A stretch of 64,000 nucleotides of DNA from Formosa sp. Hel3_A1_48 (GTDB lineage: Bacteria > Bacteroidota > Bacteroidia > Flavobacteriales > Flavobacteriaceae): positions 617,501 to 681,500 of the forward strand of contig NZ_CP017259.1 of the NCBI RefSeq assembly GCF_001735715.1, in the 5' to 3' direction. The position numbers and the translations under genes are program-made. The notes beneath the pieces are model-generated. The model worked only from the letters and a program-made list of their open reading frames with translations, did not search any database and was not told the DNA's origin. Positions 47,136 through 55,614 of the stretch are shown piece after piece; within the stretch, counting starts at the first letter, position 1; each line of letters opens with the position of its first letter.

Positions 47136-48215
47136 TTATCGAACCATAAATTTCACTTGTGACGTCCCTTTTGGATGCACCACATGAACTATATATAAGC
47201 CTGACGAAAAACTTGACACATCTATAGTTTTGGAACGGCGAAAACTTGCTAATTCGTGACCTAAGTGACTGTATATTGTGACATTAAAATCACTTTCTCC
47301 AAGTCCACTAATTTCTATATGGCGGTTTGTAATTGTAGGAGATATCGAAACTAAAACCTCATCAAATACTGCTAATGATAGTGTTCCCCATGAATCATTT
47401 GCTGCAGGTCCATTCCAAATTAAAGTGGCTAAATAGGGATTATCAATAAATGGGTTTCGGTTGCCCTGATAAGACGAAATTACATCATTTCTTGTAAGCT
47501 CTAAAGCTGAAACAGGATCTTCCTCATTCCATTCCAAAAAGACATCCGGCATGTCACCATTAGGAGAATAATTGGCACTTCCTGTTGCAGAGTTCATGGC
47601 TTCGCATTGCGAAGGGTAACGCAAATACATATACATAATAATACGTGCTACATCCCCTTTCCATTCATCACCAGGATAAAAATAACCGTCATTTGTAACT
47701 TTGGATTCAACCCCCGAATCGTCAATAAACAAGCGATTGCTGCGCTGTGTGTTTTTCTGAGAATCTGCAGCACGGAGGTTGTGCACATCGGTGCCAGGAC
47801 TAGGATAATCCGTCACTAAACTTGGGTTTGCAAGTGACTTTGCAAATACATGCTCCCTATTCCATAAGCCTGCGGTGCCTGTACAGCCTGAAAAATTACA
47901 TTTTTCAAAGACGCCTCTCAAACGATCTGAAATAAACATACCATCGTTGTTATCATATCCATACACAAGAAGTACATTGTCTGAGGTCGAAAACTCTAAA
48001 TCACTTGTACTCAAAATATCCCAAGTGTCTGTACTCTGTGCGGTGTAAGGAATAAATGCAGTATGCGTATTAATAATAAGTTCCGATAGCTGAGCTTTCA
48101 AATCATCACCTGTTTGAGAAAAATCAATTGATGAGTAATATGTAGGTTGACCGTGTAATAAAGTTGAACAAAATACAAACAGAAAATAAATAGTGGTAAA
48201 TAGGGTTTTGATCAT
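47136..48215 (-). CDS. secreted endonuclease I family nuclease with type IX sorting domain
   Basis: A 359-residue secreted nuclease. A signal peptide (IYFLFVFCSTLLHGQ) precedes an EndA/NucM-type domain (about 30-265) with the motifs WNREHVFAKSL, DVHNLRAADSQKN-TQRSN and EWKGDVARIIMYMYLRY, where His, Asn and acidic residues would bind metal and cut DNA. The last 75 residues (VLVSISPTITNRHIEISGL... to VKFMVR) form a type A C-terminal sorting domain, so it is exported by the type IX system and likely degrades external DNA for nutrients. A TAAATTTG element lies at 48247-48240 on the minus strand, without a clear -33 element. Confidence 0.93.
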   Translation of the reverse strand: MIKTLFTTIYFLFVFCSTLLHGQPTYYSSIDFSQTGDDLKAQLSELIINTHTAFIPYTAQSTDTWDILSTSDLEFSTSDNVLLVYGYDNNDGMFISDRLRGVFEKCNFSGCTGTAGLWNREHVFAKSLANPSLVTDYPSPGTDVHNLRAADSQKNTQRSNRLFIDDSGVESKVTNDGYFYPGDEWKGDVARIIMYMYLRYPSQCEAMNSATGSANYSPNGDMPDVFLEWNEEDPVSALELTRNDVISSYQGNRNPFIDNPYLATLIWNGPAANDSWGTLSLAVFDEVLVSISPTITNRHIEISGLGESDFNVTIYSHLGHELASFRRSKTIDVSSFSSGLYIVHVVHPKGTSQVKFMVR

Positions 48216-48302
48216 TTCAAGCTAAAAGGGTTAACAAAACAAATTTACAAAATAAATAAAGGAGTTGATTAAAAAAGCTATTTTTGCTGCAAAAAACAAA
48301 CA

Positions 48303-49193
48303 ATGACTTTACTTCTTATGGCAGCAGGTAGCGGCAGTCGCTACGGAAAACTAAAACAATTTGATGATCTCGGACCTGCTGGGGAATTTTTGATGGAATT
48401 CAGTATTTTCGACGCACTTAAAAACGGATTTGACCACATTGTTGTCATTACAAAAGAAGAAAATCAAACATTCTTAAAAGAACACCTAGCAAAGCGAATT
48501 GGAACGGCGGTAAAACTTGATGTTTTAGTTCAAAAAATTGAAGATATCCCAAGTGGAATAACAATCGGTGAGGAACGCAAAAAACCATGGGGAACAGCAC
48601 ATGCTGTATGGACTGCAAGAGATGTCATAAAAACTCCTTTTGTCATTATCAACGCAGATGATTATTACGGAGAAAAAGCTTTTGAAAGCGCCGCTAATTT
48701 CATTAAAAACCAAAAAGACTTTGCTGCTTTTGCACTAGTCGCCTACCGCTTGAAAGACACTCTTTCTGATTATGGATCAGTATCCAGAGGAGTTTGTTCC
48801 GTAAAAAATAAAACACTTAAATCGATTAAAGAACGTACAAAAATCGTAAAGAATGATGGGAAAATAATCGACGAAGAGTCCGGATTAGAGTTAAGTGAAG
48901 ATGCTTCAGTATCTATGAATTTCTGGATTTGTACACCTCTTATTTTTGATTATACAAAAGACTATTTTTCTCAATTTTTAGCAGATAAAAATAACCACGA
49001 AAAAAAAGAGATTTACTTGCCTTTTGTAGCACAAGAAATGATGGAAAATGGACATATCTCAGTCGAAGTTTTAACCACCAACAGTCATTGGTTTGGCGTC
49101 ACTTATTACGATGACAAAAAAACAGCAGTAAACACCTTGCTGAATCTCACTGAAGAAGGCACATACCCCGCGCCATTGTGGCCAAAAGTCTAG
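48303..49193 (+). CDS. sugar nucleotidyltransferase-like protein
   Basis: A 296-residue protein with the N-terminal nucleotidyltransferase signature LLLMAAGSGSRYGKLKQF and the metal-binding NADDYYG, as in glucose-1-phosphate uridylyl- or thymidylyltransferases. The GTAHAVWTAR segment contacts the base in relatives. The actual sugar is unknown. It stands alone, and its stop overlaps the convergent rhodanese stop (CTAG shared). A TATTTTTG element is at 48279-48286, close upstream of the ATG. Confidence 0.88.
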   Translation: MTLLLMAAGSGSRYGKLKQFDDLGPAGEFLMEFSIFDALKNGFDHIVVITKEENQTFLKEHLAKRIGTAVKLDVLVQKIEDIPSGITIGEERKKPWGTAHAVWTARDVIKTPFVIINADDYYGEKAFESAANFIKNQKDFAAFALVAYRLKDTLSDYGSVSRGVCSVKNKTLKSIKERTKIVKNDGKIIDEESGLELSEDASVSMNFWICTPLIFDYTKDYFSQFLADKNNHEKKEIYLPFVAQEMMENGHISVEVLTTNSHWFGVTYYDDKKTAVNTLLNLTEEGTYPAPLWPKV

Positions 49194-49585
49194 TCTTCAA
49201 TGCTTAGGGCTTTGAATTTCCACTGAGAAAAACCACCCTCCAAATCATATATTTTTTCAAAGCCTTTTTCAACCAATTTTGAGGCACACTTGGCACTTCT
49301 GCCTCCAGATTTACAATACACAATGATTGGTTTGGATTTGTCCAGAGTTTCAATTTGCTGGTCAAAATTTTCATCATAAAAATTTATATTTTGTGCATCA
49401 GGCACATGGCCCTCATTGTACTCTGAAGGTGTACGAACATCGACCAACTGAATCTCTTCTGTATCCATTAACTCAATCATTTCGTCTGTTGATATCAGTT
49501 TCAAGCTCTGGGCTTTTGGGGTTTGTTTGCAACTGTGAAATACACAAGTAAGCAGTAGAGAAATAAGTAAATAATAGCGTTTCAT
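49190..49585 (-). CDS. rhodanese-like lipoprotein
   Basis: A 131-residue single rhodanese domain behind a lipoprotein signal (LLTCVFHSC). It has the DVRTPSEYNEGHVPDAQNI motif and the active-site loop VYCKSGGRSAKCA with the catalytic Cys. Such proteins carry sulfane sulfur or act in periplasmic redox control. It is the second of two neighbouring rhodaneses, with 12 nt between them. Confidence 0.92.
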   Translation of the reverse strand: MKRYYLLISLLLTCVFHSCKQTPKAQSLKLISTDEMIELMDTEEIQLVDVRTPSEYNEGHVPDAQNINFYDENFDQQIETLDKSKPIIVYCKSGGRSAKCASKLVEKGFEKIYDLEGGFSQWKFKALSIED

Positions 49586-49597
49586 AAATCGCTGATT

Positions 49598-49909
49598 TTA
49601 AAGTTCAACATCGCCTGACCATTTACTAAATCCGCCCTCTAGGTTATAGGTGTATTCAAAACCCATTTGATGCATCACAGCACAAGCTTGGGCACTACGT
49701 GATCCCGCTTTACAGTAGACAAAATAAGGTAAGTTTTTATCAAGTTTTTCGAGAGCATCTATAAACTCCTGAGCTTTGAAAATATCGATATTTGTGGCTC
49801 CAGGAATCTTACCGTCTTCAACTTCTATTGCAGTACGGACATCCAATATTACTCCATTGGTGGATTTTGACAATTCGTCTGACCATTCTTGTTGTACTAG
49901 GTTCTTCAT
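49598..49909 (-). CDS. rhodanese-like protein
   Basis: A 103-residue cytoplasmic single-domain rhodanese. It has DVRTAIEVEDGKIPGATNID and the active-site loop VYCKAGSRSAQACA. No signal peptide is present, unlike its neighbour. The two may handle sulfane sulfur on the two sides of the membrane; that is inference from their localization signals. Confidence 0.93.
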   Translation of the reverse strand: MKNLVQQEWSDELSKSTNGVILDVRTAIEVEDGKIPGATNIDIFKAQEFIDALEKLDKNLPYFVYCKAGSRSAQACAVMHQMGFEYTYNLEGGFSKWSGDVEL

Positions 49910-49965
49910 ATTTTAGATAAAATTATTTATGTAAATAAGACGATTGTGAAAGCAATTTGTTACAC

Positions 49966-50562
49966 TTAAATTTTAATTGAACATCCTATGGCACGAGTTT
50001 TTGACACAGGTACTTGCCTATTCATCAATAAAGCATCAACGGCATCTTCAACATATTTAAGTACAACCTTATCGGCGTCTTTATAGTTGTCGTCTATTGC
50101 GCCTATGTAGCGTACAATAAGCATTTCATTATTCTTTTGGAGCACATAAACATGTGGTGTTTTAGTAGCGCCATATTGTGGAAAGACCGCTTGTTCTCTA
50201 TCGATTAAATAAGGAAAGGTAAAACCTTTTTTATTAGCGCGTTTCTTCATGGCATCCAAAGAATCACCAGGCTTAATTTCGGTATTATTAGGCATAATAG
50301 CAATCACCGGATATCCTTTCTTTGCATACTTTTTATTGAGTGCTTCTATGCGGTCTTCATAAGCAACAGCATAAGGACATGTGTTACAAGTAAAAACGAC
50401 AATAAAGCCTTTAGATTCATTAAAATCGGAAAGTGAAACAAATGAACCATCAATGTTCTCAAGATTGAAATCGGCAGCTAAAGCACCAATATCATAACCA
50501 TTTTGAGCTGAAATTGCTGTAGCTAACAACACAGTAAATAAAAGTAGTTTTAATTTGTTCAT
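49966..50562 (-). CDS. exported thioredoxin-family protein (redoxin domain)
   Basis: A 198-residue protein with signal peptide (LLLFTVLLATAISAQ) and an AhpC/TSA-type redoxin domain with CxxC motif TCNTCPYAV near 75 and the TKTPHVYVLQ cis-Pro loop. It probably works in periplasmic thiol redox. It precedes the TlpA-like gene by 12 nt in the same direction, so the two likely form a unit. Confidence 0.9.
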   Translation of the reverse strand: MNKLKLLLFTVLLATAISAQNGYDIGALAADFNLENIDGSFVSLSDFNESKGFIVVFTCNTCPYAVAYEDRIEALNKKYAKKGYPVIAIMPNNTEIKPGDSLDAMKKRANKKGFTFPYLIDREQAVFPQYGATKTPHVYVLQKNNEMLIVRYIGAIDDNYKDADKVVLKYVEDAVDALLMNRQVPVSKTRAIGCSIKI

Positions 50563-50573
50563 GATTAAGCGTT

Positions 50574-51050
50574 TTAGTTCATAAATTTTCGAACTTCAGA
50601 GCTCAACTCATCATAGGTAAATGATTGAGGATAAAATTGTCGTTGATCTTTATTATAAATTAGGGTGACTGGAATTGCGCCATCCCATTCGGAATCAATT
50701 TTTGGAATCCAAGAATTCATATCGGTGTCATCCAAAACGATAACTTTAGATGTTAATTGTTTTTTCTCTAAAAAAGGGATTAATTTTGATTCGTATTGAC
50801 TTGGAAAATCCAAACTTATGAGCACAACCTCTACATTTTCTTTAAAATCTTGCTGTATTTGATCAAAATAAGGTAATTCTTTGACGCAAGGTGCACACCA
50901 TGTGGCCCAAAAATTGACAACATAAACTTTATCATCGTTTTGTTTTAAATAATGCTCAATACCATCAAAATCATAAACTTCTAATTTCTCCACATTTGAC
51001 GTACAGCAAATTGAAAACGACACTAAAAAAAAGACTTTAATAAAATTCAT
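50574..51050 (-). CDS. TlpA-like thioredoxin-fold lipoprotein
   Basis: A 158-residue protein with the motif FWATWCAPCVKELP and a lipoprotein-type signal (FFLVSFSICC). TlpA/ResA-type proteins reduce disulfides outside the cytoplasm, for example in cytochrome c assembly. The start ATG at 51050 gives a normal signal; the longer start at 51077 would add nine residues and disturb it. The gene runs divergently from yceI. Confidence 0.9.
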   Translation of the reverse strand: MNFIKVFFLVSFSICCTSNVEKLEVYDFDGIEHYLKQNDDKVYVVNFWATWCAPCVKELPYFDQIQQDFKENVEVVLISLDFPSQYESKLIPFLEKKQLTSKVIVLDDTDMNSWIPKIDSEWDGAIPVTLIYNKDQRQFYPQSFTYDELSSEVRKFMN

Positions 51051-51137
51051 ATCAAAATTTAACAAAAATTTATTCACTAAACTACAGTTTTTGAAATTAA
51101 ATTTAGAACTTTGTTGTACAATTTAAACACAAAAATT

Positions 51138-51701
51138 ATGAAATCTTTTAAAATAACTCTATTAGCATTTGTTACACTAACCCTATTGGCGTTCACCTCT
51201 GATACAGTAAAAAATGTTAACATTGAAGACAGCGTCGTGAAATGGACGGGGTATAAAGTTACCGGGCAACATGAAGGAACGATCTCCTTGAAAAAAGGAA
51301 CGCTAATGTTTGATGGTAAAACCCTCACCGGAGGTAAGTTTGTAATGGATATGACAACAATAAACACTACAGACATTGAAGGAGATTACAAAGCAAAATT
51401 AGATGGTCATCTTAAAAGCAATGATTTTTTTGGAGTTAAAAAGCACAATACTGCCTCTCTAGAATTCATTTCCGTAAAGGGCAATGGAACTAACTACAAC
51501 GTAAAGGGAGTACTGATCATCAAAGGTATAAAAGATCAAATTGAGTTCAAGATGCAAGTTTCTGAAGATTCTGCAACTGCAAAATTGAAAATTGATCGTA
51601 CCAAATTTGACATAAAATACGGCTCAGCTAGCTTTTTTGATGGACTTAAAGACCGAGCTATCTACGATGAATTTGACTTAAATGTAAATTTAAAGTTTTA
51701 A
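51138..51701 (+). CDS. YceI family periplasmic protein
   Basis: A 187-residue exported protein with signal peptide (KITLLAFVTLTLLAFT) and the YceI lipocalin-like beta-barrel: VVKWTGYKVTGQHEGTI at the start, GGKFVMDMTTI, and the final GSASFFDGLKDRAI-YDEF. YceI proteins bind polyisoprenoid-type lipids. The start at 51138 fits the signal; the upstream alternative at 51111 does not. The next gene on this strand is the trp leader. Confidence 0.92.
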   Translation: MKSFKITLLAFVTLTLLAFTSDTVKNVNIEDSVVKWTGYKVTGQHEGTISLKKGTLMFDGKTLTGGKFVMDMTTINTTDIEGDYKAKLDGHLKSNDFFGVKKHNTASLEFISVKGNGTNYNVKGVLIIKGIKDQIEFKMQVSEDSATAKLKIDRTKFDIKYGSASFFDGLKDRAIYDEFDLNVNLKF

Positions 51702-51716
51702 ATCTTAAAAAAATAT

Positions 51717-51746
51717 TTGCCTAATTAAAAAAGCTGCTTATATTTG
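51717..51746 (+). promoter_or_regulatory. trp operon promoter
   Basis: TTG (51717-51719, in TTTG), 19 nt, TATATTTG (51739-51746). With the start expected 5-8 nt later (51752-51754), the leader peptide ATG at 51755 lies almost at the mRNA's 5' end. Confidence 0.88.
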
Positions 51747-51754
51747 AAAACATT

Positions 51755-51805
51755 ATGAATAACAAAAAACAAATTACTTGGTGGTGGGCATCTCGATTTA
51801 ATTAG
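51755..51805 (+). CDS. trpL: trp operon leader peptide
   Basis: A 16-codon reading frame encoding MNNKKQITWWWASRFN, ending in TAG at 51803-51805. Three consecutive Trp codons (51779-51787) make it a sensor of charged tRNA-Trp. It lies between the trp promoter and the attenuator terminator before trpE. The stop codon's last base begins the antiterminator segment, so a ribosome that finishes the peptide would mask it. Too short for normal gene calling. Confidence 0.9.
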   Translation: MNNKKQITWWWASRFN

Positions 51806-51853
51806 TCGTGAACACCCCTAGTATGTAAAAATATCAAGGCTTGTCATCACGAC
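51805..51853 (+). promoter_or_regulatory. antiterminator segments of the trp attenuator
   Basis: GTCGTGA (51805-51811) is the exact complement of TCACGAC (51847-51853). The second segment includes the terminator loop and the start of its 3' arm, so pairing would break the terminator. A ribosome stalled on the Trp codons (51779-51787) leaves the first segment free. GGTG at 51780-51783 can also pair with CACC at 51813-51816, giving a possible protector hairpin. Confidence 0.75.
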
Positions 51854-51866
51854 AAGCCTTTTTTTT
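51836..51866 (+). terminator. trp attenuator terminator
   Basis: AAGGCTTGTC (51836-51845) and GACAAGCCTT (51851-51860) form a 10-bp stem with a 5-nt loop, followed by Ts to 51866. The trpE ATG begins at the next base, 51867. Confidence 0.93.
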
Positions 51867-53270
51867 ATGAAAAAAACGTACAAACTACAAACACATTATA
51901 AGAAAATATTGGCAGACACACTTTCGCCAGTAAGCATCTATCTCAAAATTAGGGACAAATTTCCCAATAGTATGCTGCTGGAAAGCAGTGACTATCATGG
52001 AAACGACAATAGCTTCTCATACATCTGCTGTAATCCGATTGCCACAATAAAAATTGAAGGTAATACGCTAACAAAAACATATCCTGACCAATCCAAAGAA
52101 ACCTCAATTATTGAAAATAATGAGGTAACTAATGAAATCCATCAGTTTACAAAACAATTTAAAACGCAAACGAAAGAGAAGTTTAAATTTATAAACAATG
52201 GTCTTTTTGGCTATACTTCATACGATGCTGTAAAATATTTCGAAACTATTGAACTTTCGGAAAAAGAAGATTCAATCACTATACCAGAACTACAGTATGC
52301 TGTTTATCAAAACATCATTGCAATTAATCACTTTAAAAATGAAGCGTATATTTTTGCGCATTGTTATGAAAGTCTAAGCAATATTGATGAGCTGCACCAC
52401 ATCATCTGCATGGACCGGTTTGCCGTTTATGGATTCGAAACCACAAATGCTATTGCATCAAATTTAACAGATGGTGAGTTCAAAGAACATGTAAATATTG
52501 CCAAAAAACATTGTCAACGTGGTGACGTCTTTCAACTGGTCCTTTCACGAAAGTTTCAACAAGATTTTAAAGGGGATGAATTTAATGTTTATCGAGCCTT
52601 GCGCAGCATCAACCCATCGCCCTATCTTTTTTATTTTGATTATGGGGCATTTAAAATCTTTGGAAGTTCTCCTGAAGCTCAACTCGTAGTTAAAAACAAA
52701 AGTGCAGAAATTCACCCAATAGCTGGAACTTTTGCACGATCTGGTGACGACATGAAAGATACTGCACTAGCACAAAAATTGGTCGATGACGAAAAAGAAA
52801 ATAGCGAACATGTTATGTTAGTCGATTTGGCAAGAAATGACCTCAGCCGCCATTGCTCTAAAGTCACTGTAGAAAACTACAGAGAAATACAATTCTTTTC
52901 GCATGTAATTCATCTAGTAAGCAAGGTTATTGGAACAATTCGAGACCACACCTCTACTATGCAAATCGTTGCAGACACCTTTCCTGCAGGGACGCTTTCT
53001 GGTGCGCCAAAATATAAAGCAATGGAATTGATAGAAACCTATGAAAAAACAAGCCGAGGGTTCTATGGAGGAGCCATAGGCTTTATGGATTTTGAAGGGA
53101 ATTATAACCACGCCATTATGATCAGAACTTTCCTGAGTAAAAATCAACAGTTGCATTGGCAAGCAGGTGCAGGGATTGTTTCAAAATCAAATCCTGAAAA
53201 TGAATTGCAAGAGGTCTTTAACAAACTTGGAGCCCTAACCAATGCCATTAAACGCGCTGAAAAAATTTAA
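51867..53270 (+). CDS. trpE: anthranilate synthase component I
   Basis: With TrpG it makes anthranilate from chorismate, the first step to tryptophan. The 467-residue product has the N-terminal LLESSDYHGN region; LLES is part of the tryptophan feedback site in known enzymes. The chorismate domain carries ERFLQxVLS-type text (GDVFQLVLSRKF), PSPYLFYFDYG, IHPIAGTFARSGDD and LVDLARNDLSRHC. PAGTLSGAPKYKAMELI lies near the end. It begins right after the attenuator terminator and overlaps trpG by no more than a base. Confidence 0.98.
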   Translation: MKKTYKLQTHYKKILADTLSPVSIYLKIRDKFPNSMLLESSDYHGNDNSFSYICCNPIATIKIEGNTLTKTYPDQSKETSIIENNEVTNEIHQFTKQFKTQTKEKFKFINNGLFGYTSYDAVKYFETIELSEKEDSITIPELQYAVYQNIIAINHFKNEAYIFAHCYESLSNIDELHHIICMDRFAVYGFETTNAIASNLTDGEFKEHVNIAKKHCQRGDVFQLVLSRKFQQDFKGDEFNVYRALRSINPSPYLFYFDYGAFKIFGSSPEAQLVVKNKSAEIHPIAGTFARSGDDMKDTALAQKLVDDEKENSEHVMLVDLARNDLSRHCSKVTVENYREIQFFSHVIHLVSKVIGTIRDHTSTMQIVADTFPAGTLSGAPKYKAMELIETYEKTSRGFYGGAIGFMDFEGNYNHAIMIRTFLSKNQQLHWQAGAGIVSKSNPENELQEVFNKLGALTNAIKRAEKI

Positions 53271-53271
53271 C

Positions 53272-53838
53272 ATGAAAGATATTTTAGTAATAGATAATTA
53301 CGATAGTTTTACTTACAACTTGGTGCACTATTTAGAAGATTTAGAATGCAGTGTCACAGTCAAAAGAAATGATCAACTTGAACTAAAAGAAGTAGATAAT
53401 TTCGACAAAATAGTACTCTCTCCTGGTCCAGGTATTCCTGACGAAGCTGGGCTATTAAAACCCATCATAAAAACCTTCGCAGCAACGAAAAGTATTTTAG
53501 GTGTTTGTTTGGGAATGCAAGCAATCGGCGAAGTATTTGGTGCCGAACTTCATAATCTTGATACTGTGTATCATGGTATTCAAACAAAAGTGAAGATTAC
53601 CTCAAAAAATGAAAAACTTTTCAAAGGTTTAGGCCAAACAATTGATGTTGGCCGCTACCACTCATGGGTTGTCAAAGGGCAAATACCGGATTGCCTTGAA
53701 ATAACTTCTGTTGACGAAAACGATCAGATAATGGCACTACGACACAAAGATTATGATGTCAAAGGCGTTCAGTTTCATCCTGAATCAGTATTGACTCCGG
53801 ACGGAAAAATCATATTAAAAAACTGGATTAATTCATAA
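53272..53838 (+). CDS. trpG: anthranilate synthase component II (glutamine amidotransferase)
   Basis: Supplies ammonia from glutamine to TrpE. The 188-residue protein starts MKDILVIDNYDSFTYNLVHYL at 53272, just after the trpE stop. The catalytic triad is visible: Cys in LGVCLGMQAIGE and His/Glu in VQFHPESVLTP. The longer start at 53242 would overlap trpE and add a non-family N-terminus, so it was not used. Confidence 0.97.
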   Translation: MKDILVIDNYDSFTYNLVHYLEDLECSVTVKRNDQLELKEVDNFDKIVLSPGPGIPDEAGLLKPIIKTFAATKSILGVCLGMQAIGEVFGAELHNLDTVYHGIQTKVKITSKNEKLFKGLGQTIDVGRYHSWVVKGQIPDCLEITSVDENDQIMALRHKDYDVKGVQFHPESVLTPDGKIILKNWINS

Positions 53839-53840
53839 AA

Positions 53841-54827
53841 ATGAAAGCACTTTTAAATCGACTTATAAACCACGAAAGCATCAGTGCTGAGGAAGCCAAG
53901 CAAATTCTAATCAGTATCTCTAAAGGAGATTATAATCAGGCTCAAATCGCATCATTCCTTACTGTTTATATGATGCGCAGTATAACTGTAAATGAACTTC
54001 AAGGCTTTAGAGACGCCTTGCTCGAACTGTGCTTAGCAGTTGATTTACAAACTTACGACCCAATTGATTTATGTGGAACTGGTGGGGATGGTAAAGATAC
54101 ATTCAATATTTCTACACTGTCGTCATTTATTACTGCCGGAGCGGGGGTTGCCGTTGCCAAACATGGAAATTACGGAGTGTCATCGGCCTGCGGGTCATCA
54201 AATGTTTTGGAGGCATTAGGAGTCAAATTCTCTAATGATAAAGACCATTTGAAGCGCGCCATGGAAACTGCCAATATATGCGTATTACATGCGCCTTTGT
54301 TCCACCCTGCAATGAAAAATGTAGCACCAATAAGAAAAGCCCTAGGAATTAAGACTTTTTTTAATATGTTAGGTCCAATGGTTAACCCCTCGTTTCCTAA
54401 ACATCAAATGGTTGGTGTATTTAATTTAGAATTACTTAGGTTATACAACTATCTATACCAAAAAACCGATAAAAACTATAGTATTGTTCATGATTTAGGG
54501 GGGTATGATGAACTTTCATTGACGAACAACGCTAAAATTGCTACCAACCAATCAGAGTTGCTATTTTCGCCTGATGATTTAGACCTAAAATCCATAACAG
54601 CCGAGTCGATTTTTGGCGGAAATACAGTCAAAGAGGCTACAGAAATTTTCGAGTCCATCATTTCAGGCAAAGGAAGTAAAGCACAAAATGCGGTGGTATG
54701 CGCAAATGCTGGTTTAGCCATAGCTACAGCTAAAGAAATTACACACAAAGAAGGTTTTGAGTATGCAAAAGAAAGTCTGCTAAGTGGCAAAGCCAAAACC
54801 TGTCTTACAAAATTAACCGCTCTCTAA
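53841..54827 (+). CDS. trpD: anthranilate phosphoribosyltransferase
   Basis: Adds phosphoribose from PRPP to anthranilate. It is 328 residues. The PRPP-binding Gly-rich motif is DLCGTGGDGKDTFNIST, followed by KHGNYGVSSACGSSNVLEALG; HPAMKNVAPIRKALG and the FFNMLGPMVNPS anthranilate-site text are also present. It lies 2 nt after trpG and 1 nt before trpC. Confidence 0.98.
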   Translation: MKALLNRLINHESISAEEAKQILISISKGDYNQAQIASFLTVYMMRSITVNELQGFRDALLELCLAVDLQTYDPIDLCGTGGDGKDTFNISTLSSFITAGAGVAVAKHGNYGVSSACGSSNVLEALGVKFSNDKDHLKRAMETANICVLHAPLFHPAMKNVAPIRKALGIKTFFNMLGPMVNPSFPKHQMVGVFNLELLRLYNYLYQKTDKNYSIVHDLGGYDELSLTNNAKIATNQSELLFSPDDLDLKSITAESIFGGNTVKEATEIFESIISGKGSKAQNAVVCANAGLAIATAKEITHKEGFEYAKESLLSGKAKTCLTKLTAL

Positions 54828-54828
54828 C

Positions 54829-55614
54829 ATGACTATTTTAGATAAAATCATAAAAGACAAATACAAAGAGGTAGAACTTCGAAAGGCTCTAATTCCTGTG
54901 AAGCAACTGGAACAATCTGTTCTTTGTGATCGTCCAATAAACTCCCTCAAAGCAAAATTGGAGCAAAGTGCGTCAGGTATTATTGCCGAACACAAGCGAC
55001 GTTCTCCATCCAAAGCCACTATCAATCAAAATTTGAATGTTGATGATGTAGCTAAAGGATATCAAAAAGCAGGAGTATGCGGCATGTCTGTCCTTACGGA
55101 TATGAAGTATTTTGGAGGAGGATTAGAGGATTTACTCACGGCACGGGCCAGTTGCGAATTACCTCTTTTGCGAAAAGAATTTATAATAGATCCCTATCAA
55201 ATATTGGAAGCTAAAGCCTATGGAGCCGATGTAATTCTGCTTATTGCAGCAGTTCTTAGCAGAGATGAAATCAAATCTTTGTCAAGATTTGCGCAACAAC
55301 TAAATATTGAAGTACTGCTTGAAATACACAACGAAAACGAATTGAACAAATCAATGATGCCTAGTTTGGATATGATAGGGGTTAACAACAGAAATTTAAA
55401 AACATTTGAGGTCGATTTAAACCACAGTATAAATTTAAGTTCCATTATTCCAAAAGAATTTTTAAAAGTGTCTGAAAGCGGAATCAGTTCAGTTGAAGCT
55501 ATAAAAATGTTGCAACCCTTTGGCTATAAAGGCTTTTTGATTGGAGAAAATTTTATGAAAACAAACCAACCGGGGACTAGTGCTGCAAACTTCATAAAAC
55601 AACTTGAGTCATGA
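54829..55614 (+). CDS. trpC: indole-3-glycerol phosphate synthase
   Basis: Closes the indole ring with loss of CO2. The 261-residue TIM barrel has the catalytic Lys in IIAEHKRRSPSKATI, KEFIIDPYQILEAKAYGAD, GVNNRNLKTF and the phosphate-site VSESGISS. It stands as a single-function protein, not fused to TrpF as in E. coli. It overlaps trpF by 4 nt. Confidence 0.98.
   Translation: MTILDKIIKDKYKEVELRKALIPVKQLEQSVLCDRPINSLKAKLEQSASGIIAEHKRRSPSKATINQNLNVDDVAKGYQKAGVCGMSVLTDMKYFGGGLEDLLTARASCELPLLRKEFIIDPYQILEAKAYGADVILLIAAVLSRDEIKSLSRFAQQLNIEVLLEIHNENELNKSMMPSLDMIGVNNRNLKTFEVDLNHSINLSSIIPKEFLKVSESGISSVEAIKMLQPFGYKGFLIGENFMKTNQPGTSAANFIKQLES

Noticed and set aside
51077-51376. 99-codon frame antisense to yceI
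   Set aside because: It covers the divergent promoter region and yceI coding sequence, and its translation looks like a shadow.
54488-55445. Antisense frames opposite trpD and trpC (54488-54796, 54813-55025, 55218-55445)
   Set aside because: Shadows of highly conserved trp coding regions; no start signals.
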